DNA of 39,443 bases from Chloroflexota bacterium (GTDB lineage: Bacteria > Chloroflexota > Limnocylindria > P2-11E > CF-107). Position numbers and translations under genes: made by a program. The stretch lies in assembly GCA_005881435.1 (NCBI GenBank), contig VBHP01000005.1:1-39443 (forward strand). Reading direction: 5' to 3'. Below the pieces are notes generated by a model. The model worked only from the letters and a program-made list of their open reading frames with translations, did not search any database and was not told where the DNA came from. Every line of letters starts with the position of its first letter. Position 1 is the stretch's first letter. This document shows, one piece after another, positions 15,402 to 23,051 of this stretch.

Positions 15402-16158
15402 GCAACGGCCTCGGCGACGCGTCGCCGCCGCCGCTGCGCCCGCGGCGTCGCGGGTCCGCCTACAAAAGGTGCTGGCTTCGCGCGGCGTGGCGTCACGCCG
15501 GGCTGCCGAGAACCTGATCGTCGCCGGACGAGTGGCCGTCGATGGCGTTGTGGTCCGAGAGCTGGGGACGCGGGTGTCACCGGACGCGCGCATCGAGGTC
15601 GACGGACGCGTCATCGCTGCGGCGCCGCAACGCAGCTACTTCGTGTTGAACAAGCCGCTCGGCGTCGTCAGCACCGTGAGCGATCCACAGGGCCGTCGCA
15701 CCGTGACGCAGCTGATTCGGCAACGCGGGCGCTTCTATCCGGTCGGTCGGCTCGATGCTGATTCGGCGGGCCTCCTGCTACTCACCGACGACGGCGAATG
15801 GGCGCAGCGCGTGCTGCATCCGCGTTACGCTCAACCGCGCGAGTACGAGGTCCGCGTGCGCGGACGGATCACGGAGGAGCGGGTGGCGCGTCTGCGAAGC
15901 GGTGTCCGGCTGGAAGAAGGCATCTCGCACCTGCGCGACATCCGTGTGCTGCGGTTCTCCGAGCGCGAGAGCGTCGTCCGCGTCGAATTGACCCAGGGCT
16001 GGAAACGACAGGTGCGGCGCACCTTCGCCGCGGTAGATCTCCCGGTGACATCGCTCGTCCGCGTACGGATCGGTTCGCTGCGGTTGGGGAACCTCGAGCC
16101 CGGCGAATATCGACCGCTCGCCGCACGCGAGGTCCGCGCTCTCGCTGCCGAGCGCTGA
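15358..16158 (+). CDS. rluB: RsuA/RluB-family 16S/23S rRNA pseudouridine synthase
   Basis: 266 aa from TTG 15358; TTG 15382 is an alternative that reduces the overlap with scpB. A basic N-terminal extension leads into an S4 domain (VRLQKVLASRGVASRRAAENLIVAGRVAVDG). The catalytic domain has SYFVLNKPLGVVSTV, FYPVGRLDADSAGLLLLTDDGEWAQRVLHPR, where the Asp in GRLDADS is the catalytic residue, and YEVRVRG. LTQGWKRQVRRTFAAV is the standard nucleotide-binding region. It isomerises uridine in rRNA. RluB-type is favoured over RsuA from the scpAB context, not from a diagnostic residue. Confidence 0.9.
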   Translation: MTSPRRANLPNRSNKQRPRRRVAAAAAPAASRVRLQKVLASRGVASRRAAENLIVAGRVAVDGVVVRELGTRVSPDARIEVDGRVIAAAPQRSYFVLNKPLGVVSTVSDPQGRRTVTQLIRQRGRFYPVGRLDADSAGLLLLTDDGEWAQRVLHPRYAQPREYEVRVRGRITEERVARLRSGVRLEEGISHLRDIRVLRFSERESVVRVELTQGWKRQVRRTFAAVDLPVTSLVRVRIGSLRLGNLEPGEYRPLAAREVRALAAER

Positions 16159-16844
16159 TGCCGACACCGCGCCGGATCGCGATCGACGGGCCCGCAGGTG
16201 CTGGAAAGAGCACGATCGGTGCGCTCGTGGCGGAGCGCCTCGGTTACCTGTTCCTCGACACCGGCGCGATGTACCGCGCCGTCGCGGTGCTGGCGCTGCG
16301 CAAAGGGATCCATTCCGAGAACGAGCACGACCTCGCCGCGGTCGCTCGAGAATCCCGCATCACGATCGGTCCTCCGACAAAACGCGATGGGCGCGCCTAT
16401 ACCGTGCTCGTCGGCGGGGACGACGTGACGTGGGAGATCCGTGACGCCGCAGTCGATCGCATCGTGTCGCAGGTGGCGCGGCATCCGCAGGTCCGCGACG
16501 TGATGGTTGCGGAGCAACGACGCCTCGGTGCGCGCGGCCGGGTGGTGATGGTGGGACGGGACATCGGAACGGTCGTCCTTCCGGATGCGGATCTGAAGAT
16601 CTTCCTGACCGCGTCCGCGCACGAGCGCGCCAGGCGCAGAGGAGAGGAGCTCGCCGCGCGTGGCGACGTGCGATCGCGGGAAGACCTGTTGCACGAGATC
16701 CTGCGGCGCGACCAGCTCGACAGCGAGCGCGTGGTCGCGCCGCTGAAGGCTGCGCCCGACGCGGTCGTCATCGAGACCGACGGTCACACCGTCGGTGAGG
16801 CGTTGCAACATGTGCTGCGGGTGGTCGCGGAACGCTCCAAGTGA
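16158..16844 (+). CDS. cmk: Cytidylate kinase
   Basis: A 228-aa protein whose ATG shares its A with the upstream TGA. P-loop GPAGAGKST is at residues 11-19 (IAIDGPAGAGKSTIGALVAERLGYLFLDTGAMYRAVA), the hallmark of Cmk. Further blocks are the NMP-binding DVTWEIRDAAVDRIVSQVARHPQVRDVM, then VMVGRDIGTVVLPDADLKIFLTAS and RRGEELAARG. It phosphorylates CMP and dCMP with ATP. It overlaps plsC by 4 bp. Confidence 0.94.
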   Translation: MPTPRRIAIDGPAGAGKSTIGALVAERLGYLFLDTGAMYRAVAVLALRKGIHSENEHDLAAVARESRITIGPPTKRDGRAYTVLVGGDDVTWEIRDAAVDRIVSQVARHPQVRDVMVAEQRRLGARGRVVMVGRDIGTVVLPDADLKIFLTASAHERARRRGEELAARGDVRSREDLLHEILRRDQLDSERVVAPLKAAPDAVVIETDGHTVGEALQHVLRVVAERSK

Positions 16845-17488
16845 CGAATGCGGCGCAGGCGCGGCCGCGGGCGCGAGACCTCTTGCTGTGGCGCCTGCTG
16901 TTCCCGCCGGCGCGGGCGCTGGCCCTATTCCTCATCCCCGTGCGGGTCGAGGGCGCAAGGCACCTCCCCCGATCGGGACCGTACCTGCTGGTGGGCAATC
17001 ACGTGTCGTGGATCGATCCGCCGTGGCTCGAGTTCGTCATCGGCAGGCCGATCCGCTACCTCGCCAAACGCGAGCTGTTCGCGGTGCCGATCCTCGGCTG
17101 GGTCCTGCGGCAATCCGGGGTCCTGTCGCTCGAGCGCGACAGTCCGGATCGGGCGGCTCTACGAACCGCGCTGGCGTTCCTGTCGAACGGTGAGATCGTC
17201 GGCATCTTTCCCGAGGGTCACCGCAGCCGGACCGGGAAGCTGCTGCGCGCACGGCCCGGTGTGTCGCTGATCGCGCGGCGCTCAGGCGCACCGGTCATTC
17301 CGGTGGCATTCAGCGGTACCGACGACGCGAAACTCGGTCGCTTCTGGAGGCGCGACGTTACAATTCGATTTGGTGAGCCCTTCCTCGCGACTGACCTGGT
17401 CGGTCAAGACGAGCAGGCGCTCACCGACGGGATCATGCGACGGATCGCCGCGATGCTTCCCCCCGAACGCCGCGGGGCGTACGAATAA
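16841..17488 (+). CDS. plsC: 1-acyl-sn-glycerol-3-phosphate acyltransferase
   Basis: A 215-aa protein, GTG overlapping the cmk stop. It has the catalytic HX4D motif (GNHVSWIDP, His54 to Asp59), the substrate motif FPEGHRS (from Phe123), and the YLAKRELFAVPILGW block between them. An N-terminal hydrophobic stretch (ALALFLIPVRV) suggests membrane association. It acylates lysophosphatidate to phosphatidate. The cmk-plsC-ispH-der order matches many Firmicutes and Chloroflexota, and plsY/gpsA, the other steps of the same pathway, lie 4 kb downstream. Confidence 0.92.
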   Translation: MTNAAQARPRARDLLLWRLLFPPARALALFLIPVRVEGARHLPRSGPYLLVGNHVSWIDPPWLEFVIGRPIRYLAKRELFAVPILGWVLRQSGVLSLERDSPDRAALRTALAFLSNGEIVGIFPEGHRSRTGKLLRARPGVSLIARRSGAPVIPVAFSGTDDAKLGRFWRRDVTIRFGEPFLATDLVGQDEQALTDGIMRRIAAMLPPERRGAYE

Positions 17489-17497
17489 GGAGCGCTG

Positions 17498-18346
17498 TTG
17501 AAGGTCATCCTGGCTCGCGAGAACGGGTTCTGCTTCGGAGTGAAGAAGGCCGTCGAGCTCACCGAAGCCGCCGCGGAGCAGGGTGGCGCCGTGTACAACC
17601 TCGGTCAGGTGGTGCACAACCCGATCATTAGCGAGCGGCTCAAGTCCAAGGGCGTAGAGGTCATCGGCGCGCCGGGCGAGGCGCCCGAGGGCACGGTGGT
17701 GATCCGCGCGCATGGGGTGCCGCCGGCTGTCCGGGCCGAGATCGAAGAGCGCGGCCTCACCTGCATCGACGCCACCTGCTCGCTGGTGATCCGGGCGCAG
17801 CGCTTCACCAAGCAGCTCGCCGACGAGGGCTACAAGGTCATCATCCTGGGCACGCCGACACACCCGGAGGTCGTCGGTCTGAAAGGATTCGCCGGCGACG
17901 ATTTCGTGGTCGTCGAGACCAAAGAGGAATGGGACAAGCTTCCCAAGATGAAACGCGCCGGCGTGGTGTCGCAATCGACGCAGCCGCCGTGGGCGTTCCG
18001 TGATCTCGTCAGCCACCTGACCGATATCTCGCAAGAGCTGAAGGTCTTCAATACCGTGTGCCCCGTCACGGTGAAGCGGCAGCATGCCGCATCCGAGCTC
18101 GCGGAGGTCGTCGATACCGTCATCGTCGTCGGCGGCAAGAACTCGGCGAATACCCGCGAGCTGGTCAATCTCGTGCGCATGAACGGGGGTACGGCCTACC
18201 ACGTCGAGAACGAGGCCGAGATCGACGCATCCTGGGTCGCCGCTCTCGAGGCGGTGGGTCTCATCGGCGGCACCTCGACGCCCATGGAGACGCTCCTCGC
18301 GGTGAAGGAGCGCATTGAATCCATCGCAGCCGCTGCCGCAGCCTAG
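17498..18346 (+). CDS. ispH: 4-hydroxy-3-methylbut-2-enyl diphosphate reductase
   Basis: A 282-aa protein from TTG 17498, with AAGGAG 7 nt upstream deciding the start. The three cluster-ligand cysteines are Cys12 (ENGFCFGVKKAVE), Cys94 (IDATCSLV) and Cys188 (FNTVCPVTVKRQ). Active-site His residues sit in VVHNP (40), RAHGVPP (72) and GTPTHPEV (122), with GGTSTPMETL near the end. It makes IPP and DMAPP from HMBPP in the last step of the MEP pathway using a [4Fe-4S] cluster. Length and motifs are complete. Its 3' end overlaps der by 32 bp. Confidence 0.95.
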   Translation: MKVILARENGFCFGVKKAVELTEAAAEQGGAVYNLGQVVHNPIISERLKSKGVEVIGAPGEAPEGTVVIRAHGVPPAVRAEIEERGLTCIDATCSLVIRAQRFTKQLADEGYKVIILGTPTHPEVVGLKGFAGDDFVVVETKEEWDKLPKMKRAGVVSQSTQPPWAFRDLVSHLTDISQELKVFNTVCPVTVKRQHAASELAEVVDTVIVVGGKNSANTRELVNLVRMNGGTAYHVENEAEIDASWVAALEAVGLIGGTSTPMETLLAVKERIESIAAAAAA

Positions 18347-19670
18347 GACGTCAGCGCCGGCGCGCGGCATCGCCGCGATCGTCGGCCGGCCGAACGTCGG
18401 GAAATCCGCGCTCTTCAACCGCCTGATGGGTCAGCGTGTCGCGATCGTCGAAGACGAGCCCGGCACCACGCGCGACCGCCTCTACGGCACGGTCGAATGG
18501 CGCGGGCGCGAGTTCACCATCGTCGACACCGGCGGCATCGAGGAGCCGCGCGGTGACGCGGTGCGCGCCGCGGTCCGGGCGCAGGCGGAGGCGGCGATCG
18601 AGGAGGCCGACGCGGTGCTGTTCGTGGTCGATGCCGCGAGTGGCATGATCGGTGTGGACCAGGATGTGGCGGAGCTGCTGCGAAAGAGCGGAAAGCCCGT
18701 GATCCTCATCGCCAACAAGGCCGAGTCCGAGCGCCGGGCCATGGCCGCGACCGAGTTCTACGCCCTTGGCCTTTCCGATCCGCTTCCGGTTTCCGCGTTG
18801 CACGGCACCGGCACAGGCGATCTGCTCGATGCCGTGGTGGCGGCGCTTCCTGAGCGCGAGGAGGTCACGGTCGAGGCGGACGCCCGCATCGCCATCGTCG
18901 GTCGGCCCAACGTCGGCAAATCCAGCCTGCTGAACATCATCGTCGGCAGCGAGCGCGCGGTGGTCGGGCCGAAGCCAGGGACGACGCGAGACCCGGTCGA
19001 CACGATGCTCGACCGTGACGGTCGCCGCGTACTGCTCGTCGATACCGCGGGACTCCGCCGTCGCGGCAAGATCGAGCCGGGTCTCGAGGCATACGCGACG
19101 CTGCGAACGGTCCGGGCGGTGGATCGTTCGGACGTGGCGATCCTGCTCATCGACGCGACCGAGGGCGTCACGGCTCAGGATCTCCATGTCGCCGGATACG
19201 TCTTGGAGGAGTTCAAGGGCCTAGTCGTCGGCGTCAACAAGTGGGACGCGGTCGAGCGCGGCGAAGCGACGACCGAGGCCGCGCGGGCAGATCTGCGCCG
19301 GGCGTTCCACTTCGCCCCGTGGGCGCCGGAGATCTTTCTGTCGGCGAAGACCGGGCGCAACGTGGGCGCGATCATGGACGCGGCGCTGGCGGCGGCGAAC
19401 GAGCGGCGCAAACGGGTCGACCCAGCGGAGCTGCGACGGTTTCTGGTCGACGCGCTCGGAAAGCACCCGCCCCCGAGCGATGGCGGGGTGCAGCTGCGCT
19501 TCACCCACGTACTGCAGAGCGAGCTGCCAGAGCCCGTGTTCGTCTTCTTCGTGAACCGGCCCGACGCCGTGCACTTCAGCTACCGGCGGTATCTCGAGAA
19601 CGAGCTCCGCCGCCGGTTCGGCTTCGCCGGCACGCCGATCCGCCTGGTGTTCAAGGGTGGGCGCGACTGA
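18315..19670 (+). CDS. der: Ribosome biogenesis GTPase Der (EngA)
   Basis: 451 aa from TTG 18315 inside the end of ispH; no later start precedes the first G1 motif. Two tandem GTPase domains define Der: domain 1 with IVGRPNVGKSALFNR (G1, about residues 23-37), EPGTTRDR and DTGGIEE, plus NKAE; domain 2 from about residue 193 with IVGRPNVGKSSLLN, KPGTTRDPVD, DTAGLRRRGK and NKWD. A C-terminal KH-like domain follows (QLRFTHVLQSELPEPVFVFFVNRPDAVHFSYRRYLENELRRRFGF). It assists 50S subunit maturation. It is the last gene of the plus-strand cluster, with a convergent regulator 9 bp on. Confidence 0.95.
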   Translation: MNPSQPLPQPRTSAPARGIAAIVGRPNVGKSALFNRLMGQRVAIVEDEPGTTRDRLYGTVEWRGREFTIVDTGGIEEPRGDAVRAAVRAQAEAAIEEADAVLFVVDAASGMIGVDQDVAELLRKSGKPVILIANKAESERRAMAATEFYALGLSDPLPVSALHGTGTGDLLDAVVAALPEREEVTVEADARIAIVGRPNVGKSSLLNIIVGSERAVVGPKPGTTRDPVDTMLDRDGRRVLLVDTAGLRRRGKIEPGLEAYATLRTVRAVDRSDVAILLIDATEGVTAQDLHVAGYVLEEFKGLVVGVNKWDAVERGEATTEAARADLRRAFHFAPWAPEIFLSAKTGRNVGAIMDAALAAANERRKRVDPAELRRFLVDALGKHPPPSDGGVQLRFTHVLQSELPEPVFVFFVNRPDAVHFSYRRYLENELRRRFGFAGTPIRLVFKGGRD

Positions 19671-19679
19671 GGCGACGCG

Positions 19680-20036
19680 TTAGTTCGAGCGGATCGCCGA
19701 CTTGGGAAGCAGCCGTCGGAGCCGGATCAGGAGATCATCAGCGTCGAACGGTTTCTCGAGGATCGGGCGACCACCGAGGCGAGAGCGATCCGGCTGACCA
19801 GCCACGATGAGCACGGGTTTGGGCGCGCACACCGTCGGCATCAGGCGCATGAAGTCATAACCATCGAGCACTGGCATCATCAGGTCGAGCACGATCACGT
19901 CGGGGTCTTCCGCCAATGCGAGAAGGCCTTCGGCGCCATCCGCTGCGAGCGTGACCCGGTACCCCGCATCGCCGAGAACGGATTCGTACACCTCGCGGAG
20001 GTTGGGATCGTCATCGACCACCAGAACATGCGCCAT
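19680..20036 (-). CDS. Single-domain (receiver-only) response regulator
   Basis: A 118-aa protein starting at ATG 20036. A complete CheY-like receiver: acidic cluster in HVLVVDDDPN, phospho-acceptor Asp in VIVLDLMMPVLDG, and the conserved Lys in ILEKPFDADDLLIRLRRLLP. The switch Thr/Ser position appears to be Ala (LIVAGQ), so signalling may differ. There is no output domain, so it acts by protein interaction. No histidine kinase is in the window. A TGACG-CTA-CGTCA palindrome lies 29 bp upstream. Confidence 0.85.
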   Translation of the reverse strand: MAHVLVVDDDPNLREVYESVLGDAGYRVTLAADGAEGLLALAEDPDVIVLDLMMPVLDGYDFMRLMPTVCAPKPVLIVAGQPDRSRLGGRPILEKPFDADDLLIRLRRLLPKSAIRSN

Positions 20037-20064
20037 GCGCACCTCGCGCGCCTTTCGCGGACGC

Positions 20065-20079
20065 ATGACGCTACGTCAT
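20065..20079. promoter_or_regulatory. Palindromic operator candidate, copy 1
   Basis: ATGACG-CTA-CGTCAT, a perfect 6+6 bp inverted repeat with 3-nt centre, 28 bp upstream of the receiver gene (minus strand). The same TGACG-N3-CGTCA core recurs at 20359-20373 upstream of the next minus-strand gene. Confidence 0.55.
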
Positions 20080-20119
20080 CGTTGCGACAAAAGCCAGCGA
20101 ACGGCCCTAGCTCGGTCGG

Positions 20120-20317
20120 TCAGCGATCGCGCGTAGACACACGAACGCGCAGCACGCTCGCGTCGCTTGGCGCCGCGAGTCGGAGCCACCGGTGGCTGCC
20201 AGAGGTGCCGCCAGCCACGCAGTACGCCCAGTCGCCGTTGTGGATCGTGTAGCGCCCAGCGCCCGCCTTCGCCTCATGTGCGGGATCGATGCACCGGTAA
20301 TGCACCAGCTTGTCCAT
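20120..20317 (-). CDS. Small Cys/His protein, orphan family member B
   Basis: 65 aa from ATG 20317 (ATG 20323 two codons earlier is also possible); a G-rich stretch just upstream may serve as ribosome binding site. The sequence KLVHYRCIDPAH, TIHNGDWAYC and SHRW repeats the pattern of the 115-aa protein at 11870-12217 (K-L-V-x-[FY]-x-C, H, W-A-[FY]-C, H-x-W) but lacks its basic tail. Spaced Cys and His suggest a metal site. I do not recognise the family. It lies 83 bp upstream of the receiver gene on the same strand, and both have the TGACG-N3-CGTCA palindrome upstream. Confidence 0.6.
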   Translation of the reverse strand: MDKLVHYRCIDPAHEAKAGAGRYTIHNGDWAYCVAGGTSGSHRWLRLAAPSDASVLRVRVSTRDR

Positions 20318-20358
20318 CACCATCCCCCGTTTCCCCGCGTCGGATCATTGGACAACTT

Positions 20359-20373
20359 GTGACGTAGCGTCAT
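20359..20373. promoter_or_regulatory. Palindromic operator candidate, copy 2
   Basis: GTGACG-TAG-CGTCAT, upstream by 41 bp of the small gene starting at 20317. Arms match copy 1 at 20065-20079; the 3-nt centre is the reverse complement (TAG versus CTA), so the two sites are the same 14-bp sequence in opposite orientation. Confidence 0.55.
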
Positions 20374-20406
20374 CAAGGGGTCGGGTGTTTTAGGCGGCTG
20401 CGAAGG

Positions 20407-21306
20407 CTATGCCGCGCGGAATGCTGGCTGCTGCTGCAGGAACGAGCGAATGCGTGACGCGGTCCAGGCCGGGGCCTCAAGCGGGAGCATATGGCCGGCG
20501 CCGGCGCGAACATGTACTTGCGCATCGAGACCCGCGGCGGCGCACGCGGCCGCGTCTCGCGCGCAGATCACGCGGTCCTGTGCGCCCCACAGCACGAGGA
20601 TCGGCAGGCTCCGCAGCTCCGTGAGGCGCGCACGCACGCTGAAGGTGCATTGCTCGCCGCCCGGAAGGAAGAGGTACGCCATGCGCTTGAAATGGCGGGG
20701 GGCGTTGGCCCATACGATCGCGCGCATCGTCAGGAACTTGGCCACGCTCGGGCGCTCCATGCGCAGTAGCGTCGCGATGAAGTGCGTGTCGTCGCGGCGC
20801 TGTGAGCCGACGAGGACGTTGCGGGCGTAGCTCGCGCTGGCTTTCGGGATCGGGCGCATCAACGCACGACCGATGACCGGCAACGAGAAGAGCTTGTAGG
20901 TCCAGAGCAGCGAACGGCCGAGGCCCGCCGGCGCGATGAGGACGAGGCGCTCGACAAGGTCGCGCCGCGAAAGCGCGAGATGGAGAGCGATGCCGCCTCC
21001 GAGCGAATGCCCCAGGATCACTGCCCGCCGCACGCCGATCTCCTCGAGGACGCGGGCGGTCTGTGTCGCGAGCTGCGCGAACGTGGCGTGCTCGCGACGC
21101 AGGGCCGGTCCGCACGATGTCCCCGGGAGCTCGATGACGTGCGTGACGTAACCGAGGCGACGCAGCAATCGAATCTGCGGTGCCAGCGTTTGATAGCTGG
21201 CGGACATCCCCGGCAGGACGACGGCGTCCTGCGTTCCGTGACCGGACGTCAGGACCCGGATCCGGTACCCATCCACCCGCACGAACCGGATGCGCATGGC
21301 CTCCAT
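20407..21306 (-). CDS. Alpha/beta-hydrolase fold protein
   Basis: 299 aa from ATG 21306 (ATG 21297 is an alternative). The catalytic triad is evident: nucleophile in VILGHSLGGGIALHLALS, Asp in ILVLWGAQDRVICARDA, and His in RAGAGHMLPLEAPAW. The oxyanion region is VVLPGMSASYQTL and the strand-order pattern is that of esterase/lipase/haloalkane-type enzymes. The substrate is unknown. It is divergent from plsY across 56 bp, so a link to lipid metabolism is only suggestive. The 5' part of the minus-strand frame beyond 21306 has no homology and is not included. Confidence 0.85.
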   Translation of the reverse strand: MEAMRIRFVRVDGYRIRVLTSGHGTQDAVVLPGMSASYQTLAPQIRLLRRLGYVTHVIELPGTSCGPALRREHATFAQLATQTARVLEEIGVRRAVILGHSLGGGIALHLALSRRDLVERLVLIAPAGLGRSLLWTYKLFSLPVIGRALMRPIPKASASYARNVLVGSQRRDDTHFIATLLRMERPSVAKFLTMRAIVWANAPRHFKRMAYLFLPGGEQCTFSVRARLTELRSLPILVLWGAQDRVICARDAAACAAAGLDAQVHVRAGAGHMLPLEAPAWTASRIRSFLQQQPAFRAA

Positions 21307-21348
21307 TAAGCAGGCTGCGTGCCTACTCGCCGTCGGACCATGCGGGGA

Positions 21349-21354
21349 TAGACT
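21349..21354 (+). promoter_or_regulatory. Putative -10 box for plsY-gpsA
   Basis: TAGACT (within GGATAGACT) ends 8 nt before the plsY ATG. There is no ribosome binding site between, consistent with a leaderless transcript. Confidence 0.45.
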
Positions 21355-21362
21355 GCGGCCGA

Positions 21363-22010
21363 ATGGGGGTCCTGGCGACGCTCGTACTACTCGGTGTGAC
21401 CGCGGTCGTGGCCTACTTGATCGGCTCCTTCTCCAGCGGCTTCGTCGTCGGCAAGTTGTATCGCAACGTAGACCTGCGCCGCCTCGGCAGCGGCAGCACC
21501 GGGGCGACGAATACGCTTCGTGCACTCGGTCCCGGCGCGGCCGGGCTGGTGGCCGTGCTGGACATCGCAAAGGGAGCGCTTGCCGTGTACCTGGCCCACG
21601 AGCTCGTCCCGAGCGGCGAGCTCCGTCCGGTGGCCGAAGCGCTCGCCGGCACTTTCGCCGTCGTCGGGCACTGCTGGCCGGTGACGCTGCAGGGTAGGGG
21701 AGGCCGTGGCATCGCCACCGGTTTCGGCGCGCTGCTGTTCATCGCGAGCCCGACGGCCGTCTTCGCGGTCGTGTTCTTCGGCGTCGCGGTGGCGGTCACG
21801 CGGATCGTGTCGGTTGGGTCGCTGTCGTCGGTCGTCGGCGCGCTTGTCGGCTACCTCATCGTCTCGTACCTCGGCTGGGTGCCGTTCCACTGGGCTCCGC
21901 TGGCGTTCATCGTCATCGGCGGCGCGATCGTCTTCGTCCGCCACCTCGACAACATCCGACGCATCCTCGCCGGACGCGAGCCCCGTCTGGGCGACCCGAT
22001 CCGACCCTGA
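21363..22010 (+). CDS. plsY: Acyl-phosphate:glycerol-3-phosphate acyltransferase
   Basis: A 215-aa membrane protein, ATG start. It has the three PlsY motifs: YLIGSFSSGFVVGKLY followed by DLRRLGSGSTGATNTLRALG (motif 1), VGHCWPVTLQGRGGRGIATGFGAL (motif 2, with His-x-W-P), and HLDNIRRILAGREPRLG at the C-terminus (motif 3, N-I-x-R-I-L-x-G-x-E). Five hydrophobic segments fit the family. It transfers acyl from acyl-phosphate to glycerol-3-phosphate at the inner face of the membrane. Its stop overlaps the proposed CTG start of gpsA, which makes its substrate. Confidence 0.94.
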   Translation: MGVLATLVLLGVTAVVAYLIGSFSSGFVVGKLYRNVDLRRLGSGSTGATNTLRALGPGAAGLVAVLDIAKGALAVYLAHELVPSGELRPVAEALAGTFAVVGHCWPVTLQGRGGRGIATGFGALLFIASPTAVFAVVFFGVAVAVTRIVSVGSLSSVVGALVGYLIVSYLGWVPFHWAPLAFIVIGGAIVFVRHLDNIRRILAGREPRLGDPIRP

Positions 22011-23041
22011 GCACCGTCAGTGTCCTGGGCTCGGGTTCGTGGGGGACGACGCTCGCCGTGCTCCTTGCGCACGCTGGTCGTCCCGTCACCCTCTGGGGTC
22101 GCGACGAAGCGCACGTAGCCGACCTCGCGAGGCTTCGCGAGAACTCGCGCTACCTCCCGGGCGTGCCGATCCCCGAGAGCGTGACGCTGACCGCGTCCTT
22201 GGAGGATGCGGCGAGGTGCGCACGGATCGTCGTCGCGGTGCCGAGCCAGGGAGTGCGGGAACTCGCGGTCCGTCTCAAAGCGCTCGTCGGCGATCGGCAC
22301 GCGATCGTGTCGGCGACAAAAGGGATCGAGGCCGAGAGTGGCAGCCGCATGAGCGAGATCCTTGGCGCCGCGATGCCCGGTGTCCCGATCGCCGTCCTCT
22401 CCGGGCCCAACATCGCGCGCGAGATCGCGGGCGGTCTGCCGGCGCCCACGGTCATCGCGTCGCTGGACGAATCCGTGGCGCGAGACTTCCAGACATTGAT
22501 CGGCACGTCGACCTTCCGCGTGTACACCAACGACGACGTCATCGGTGTCGAGCTTGCTGGGGCGTTGAAGAACGTGGTGGCATTGGGCGCGGGGGCCGTC
22601 GACGGGATGCGGCTCGGTGACAACGCCAAGGCCGGGTTCATCACCCGCGGCCTGGCCGAAATCGCGCGGCTCGGCGTCGCTGCCGGCGCGAATCCGCTGA
22701 CGTTCGCCGGGCTCGCAGGCTTCGGTGACCTCGTTGCCACGGCCTTCAGCAAGCATTCGCGCAACCGGACCGCCGGAGAGCTGCTCGCGCAAGGCCGCTC
22801 GCTGGAGGAAGTCCGTGAAGCGCTCGGGGGTCAGGTGACAGAGGGCATCGGCACAACGGTCGCGGCGTGCAAGCTCGCAGATCGGTTCGCGGTCGATATG
22901 CCGATCGCGCGCGCGACCTACGCCGTGCTGTTCGAAGGCCGTGGCATCCGCGAGGCAGTGGCCGAGCTCATGGCTCGCGAGCAAACGGACGAGGTGTCGG
23001 GGGCCCTGGCGGAGATCGCGCGATTGTTTACTGGACGCTAG
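22007..23041 (+). CDS. gpsA: Glycerol-3-phosphate dehydrogenase (NAD(P)+)
   Basis: 344 aa if CTG 22007 is the start. The Rossmann dinucleotide motif VLGSGSWGTTLAVLLAHAG begins 6 codons later. The first ATG/GTG/TTG in frame is GTG 22058, which would delete that motif, so CTG overlapping the plsY stop (CTGA) is the likely start. Further blocks are RENSRYLPGVPIP, VAVPSQGVREL, SATKGIE, SGPNIAREIAGGLP, the catalytic Lys in VELAGALKNVVALGAGAVDGM and AGFGDLVATAFSKHSRNR. It makes glycerol-3-phosphate from DHAP for phospholipid synthesis and is paired with plsY. Confidence 0.93.
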   Translation: MSTVSVLGSGSWGTTLAVLLAHAGRPVTLWGRDEAHVADLARLRENSRYLPGVPIPESVTLTASLEDAARCARIVVAVPSQGVRELAVRLKALVGDRHAIVSATKGIEAESGSRMSEILGAAMPGVPIAVLSGPNIAREIAGGLPAPTVIASLDESVARDFQTLIGTSTFRVYTNDDVIGVELAGALKNVVALGAGAVDGMRLGDNAKAGFITRGLAEIARLGVAAGANPLTFAGLAGFGDLVATAFSKHSRNRTAGELLAQGRSLEEVREALGGQVTEGIGTTVAACKLADRFAVDMPIARATYAVLFEGRGIREAVAELMAREQTDEVSGALAEIARLFTGR

Positions 23042-23051
23042 CTCCTCGCCG

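Noticed and set aside
20407-21570. 387-aa version of the alpha/beta hydrolase
   Set aside because: The extra N-terminal part overlaps plsY and is Arg/Pro-rich without homology; ATG 21306 gives a normal start.
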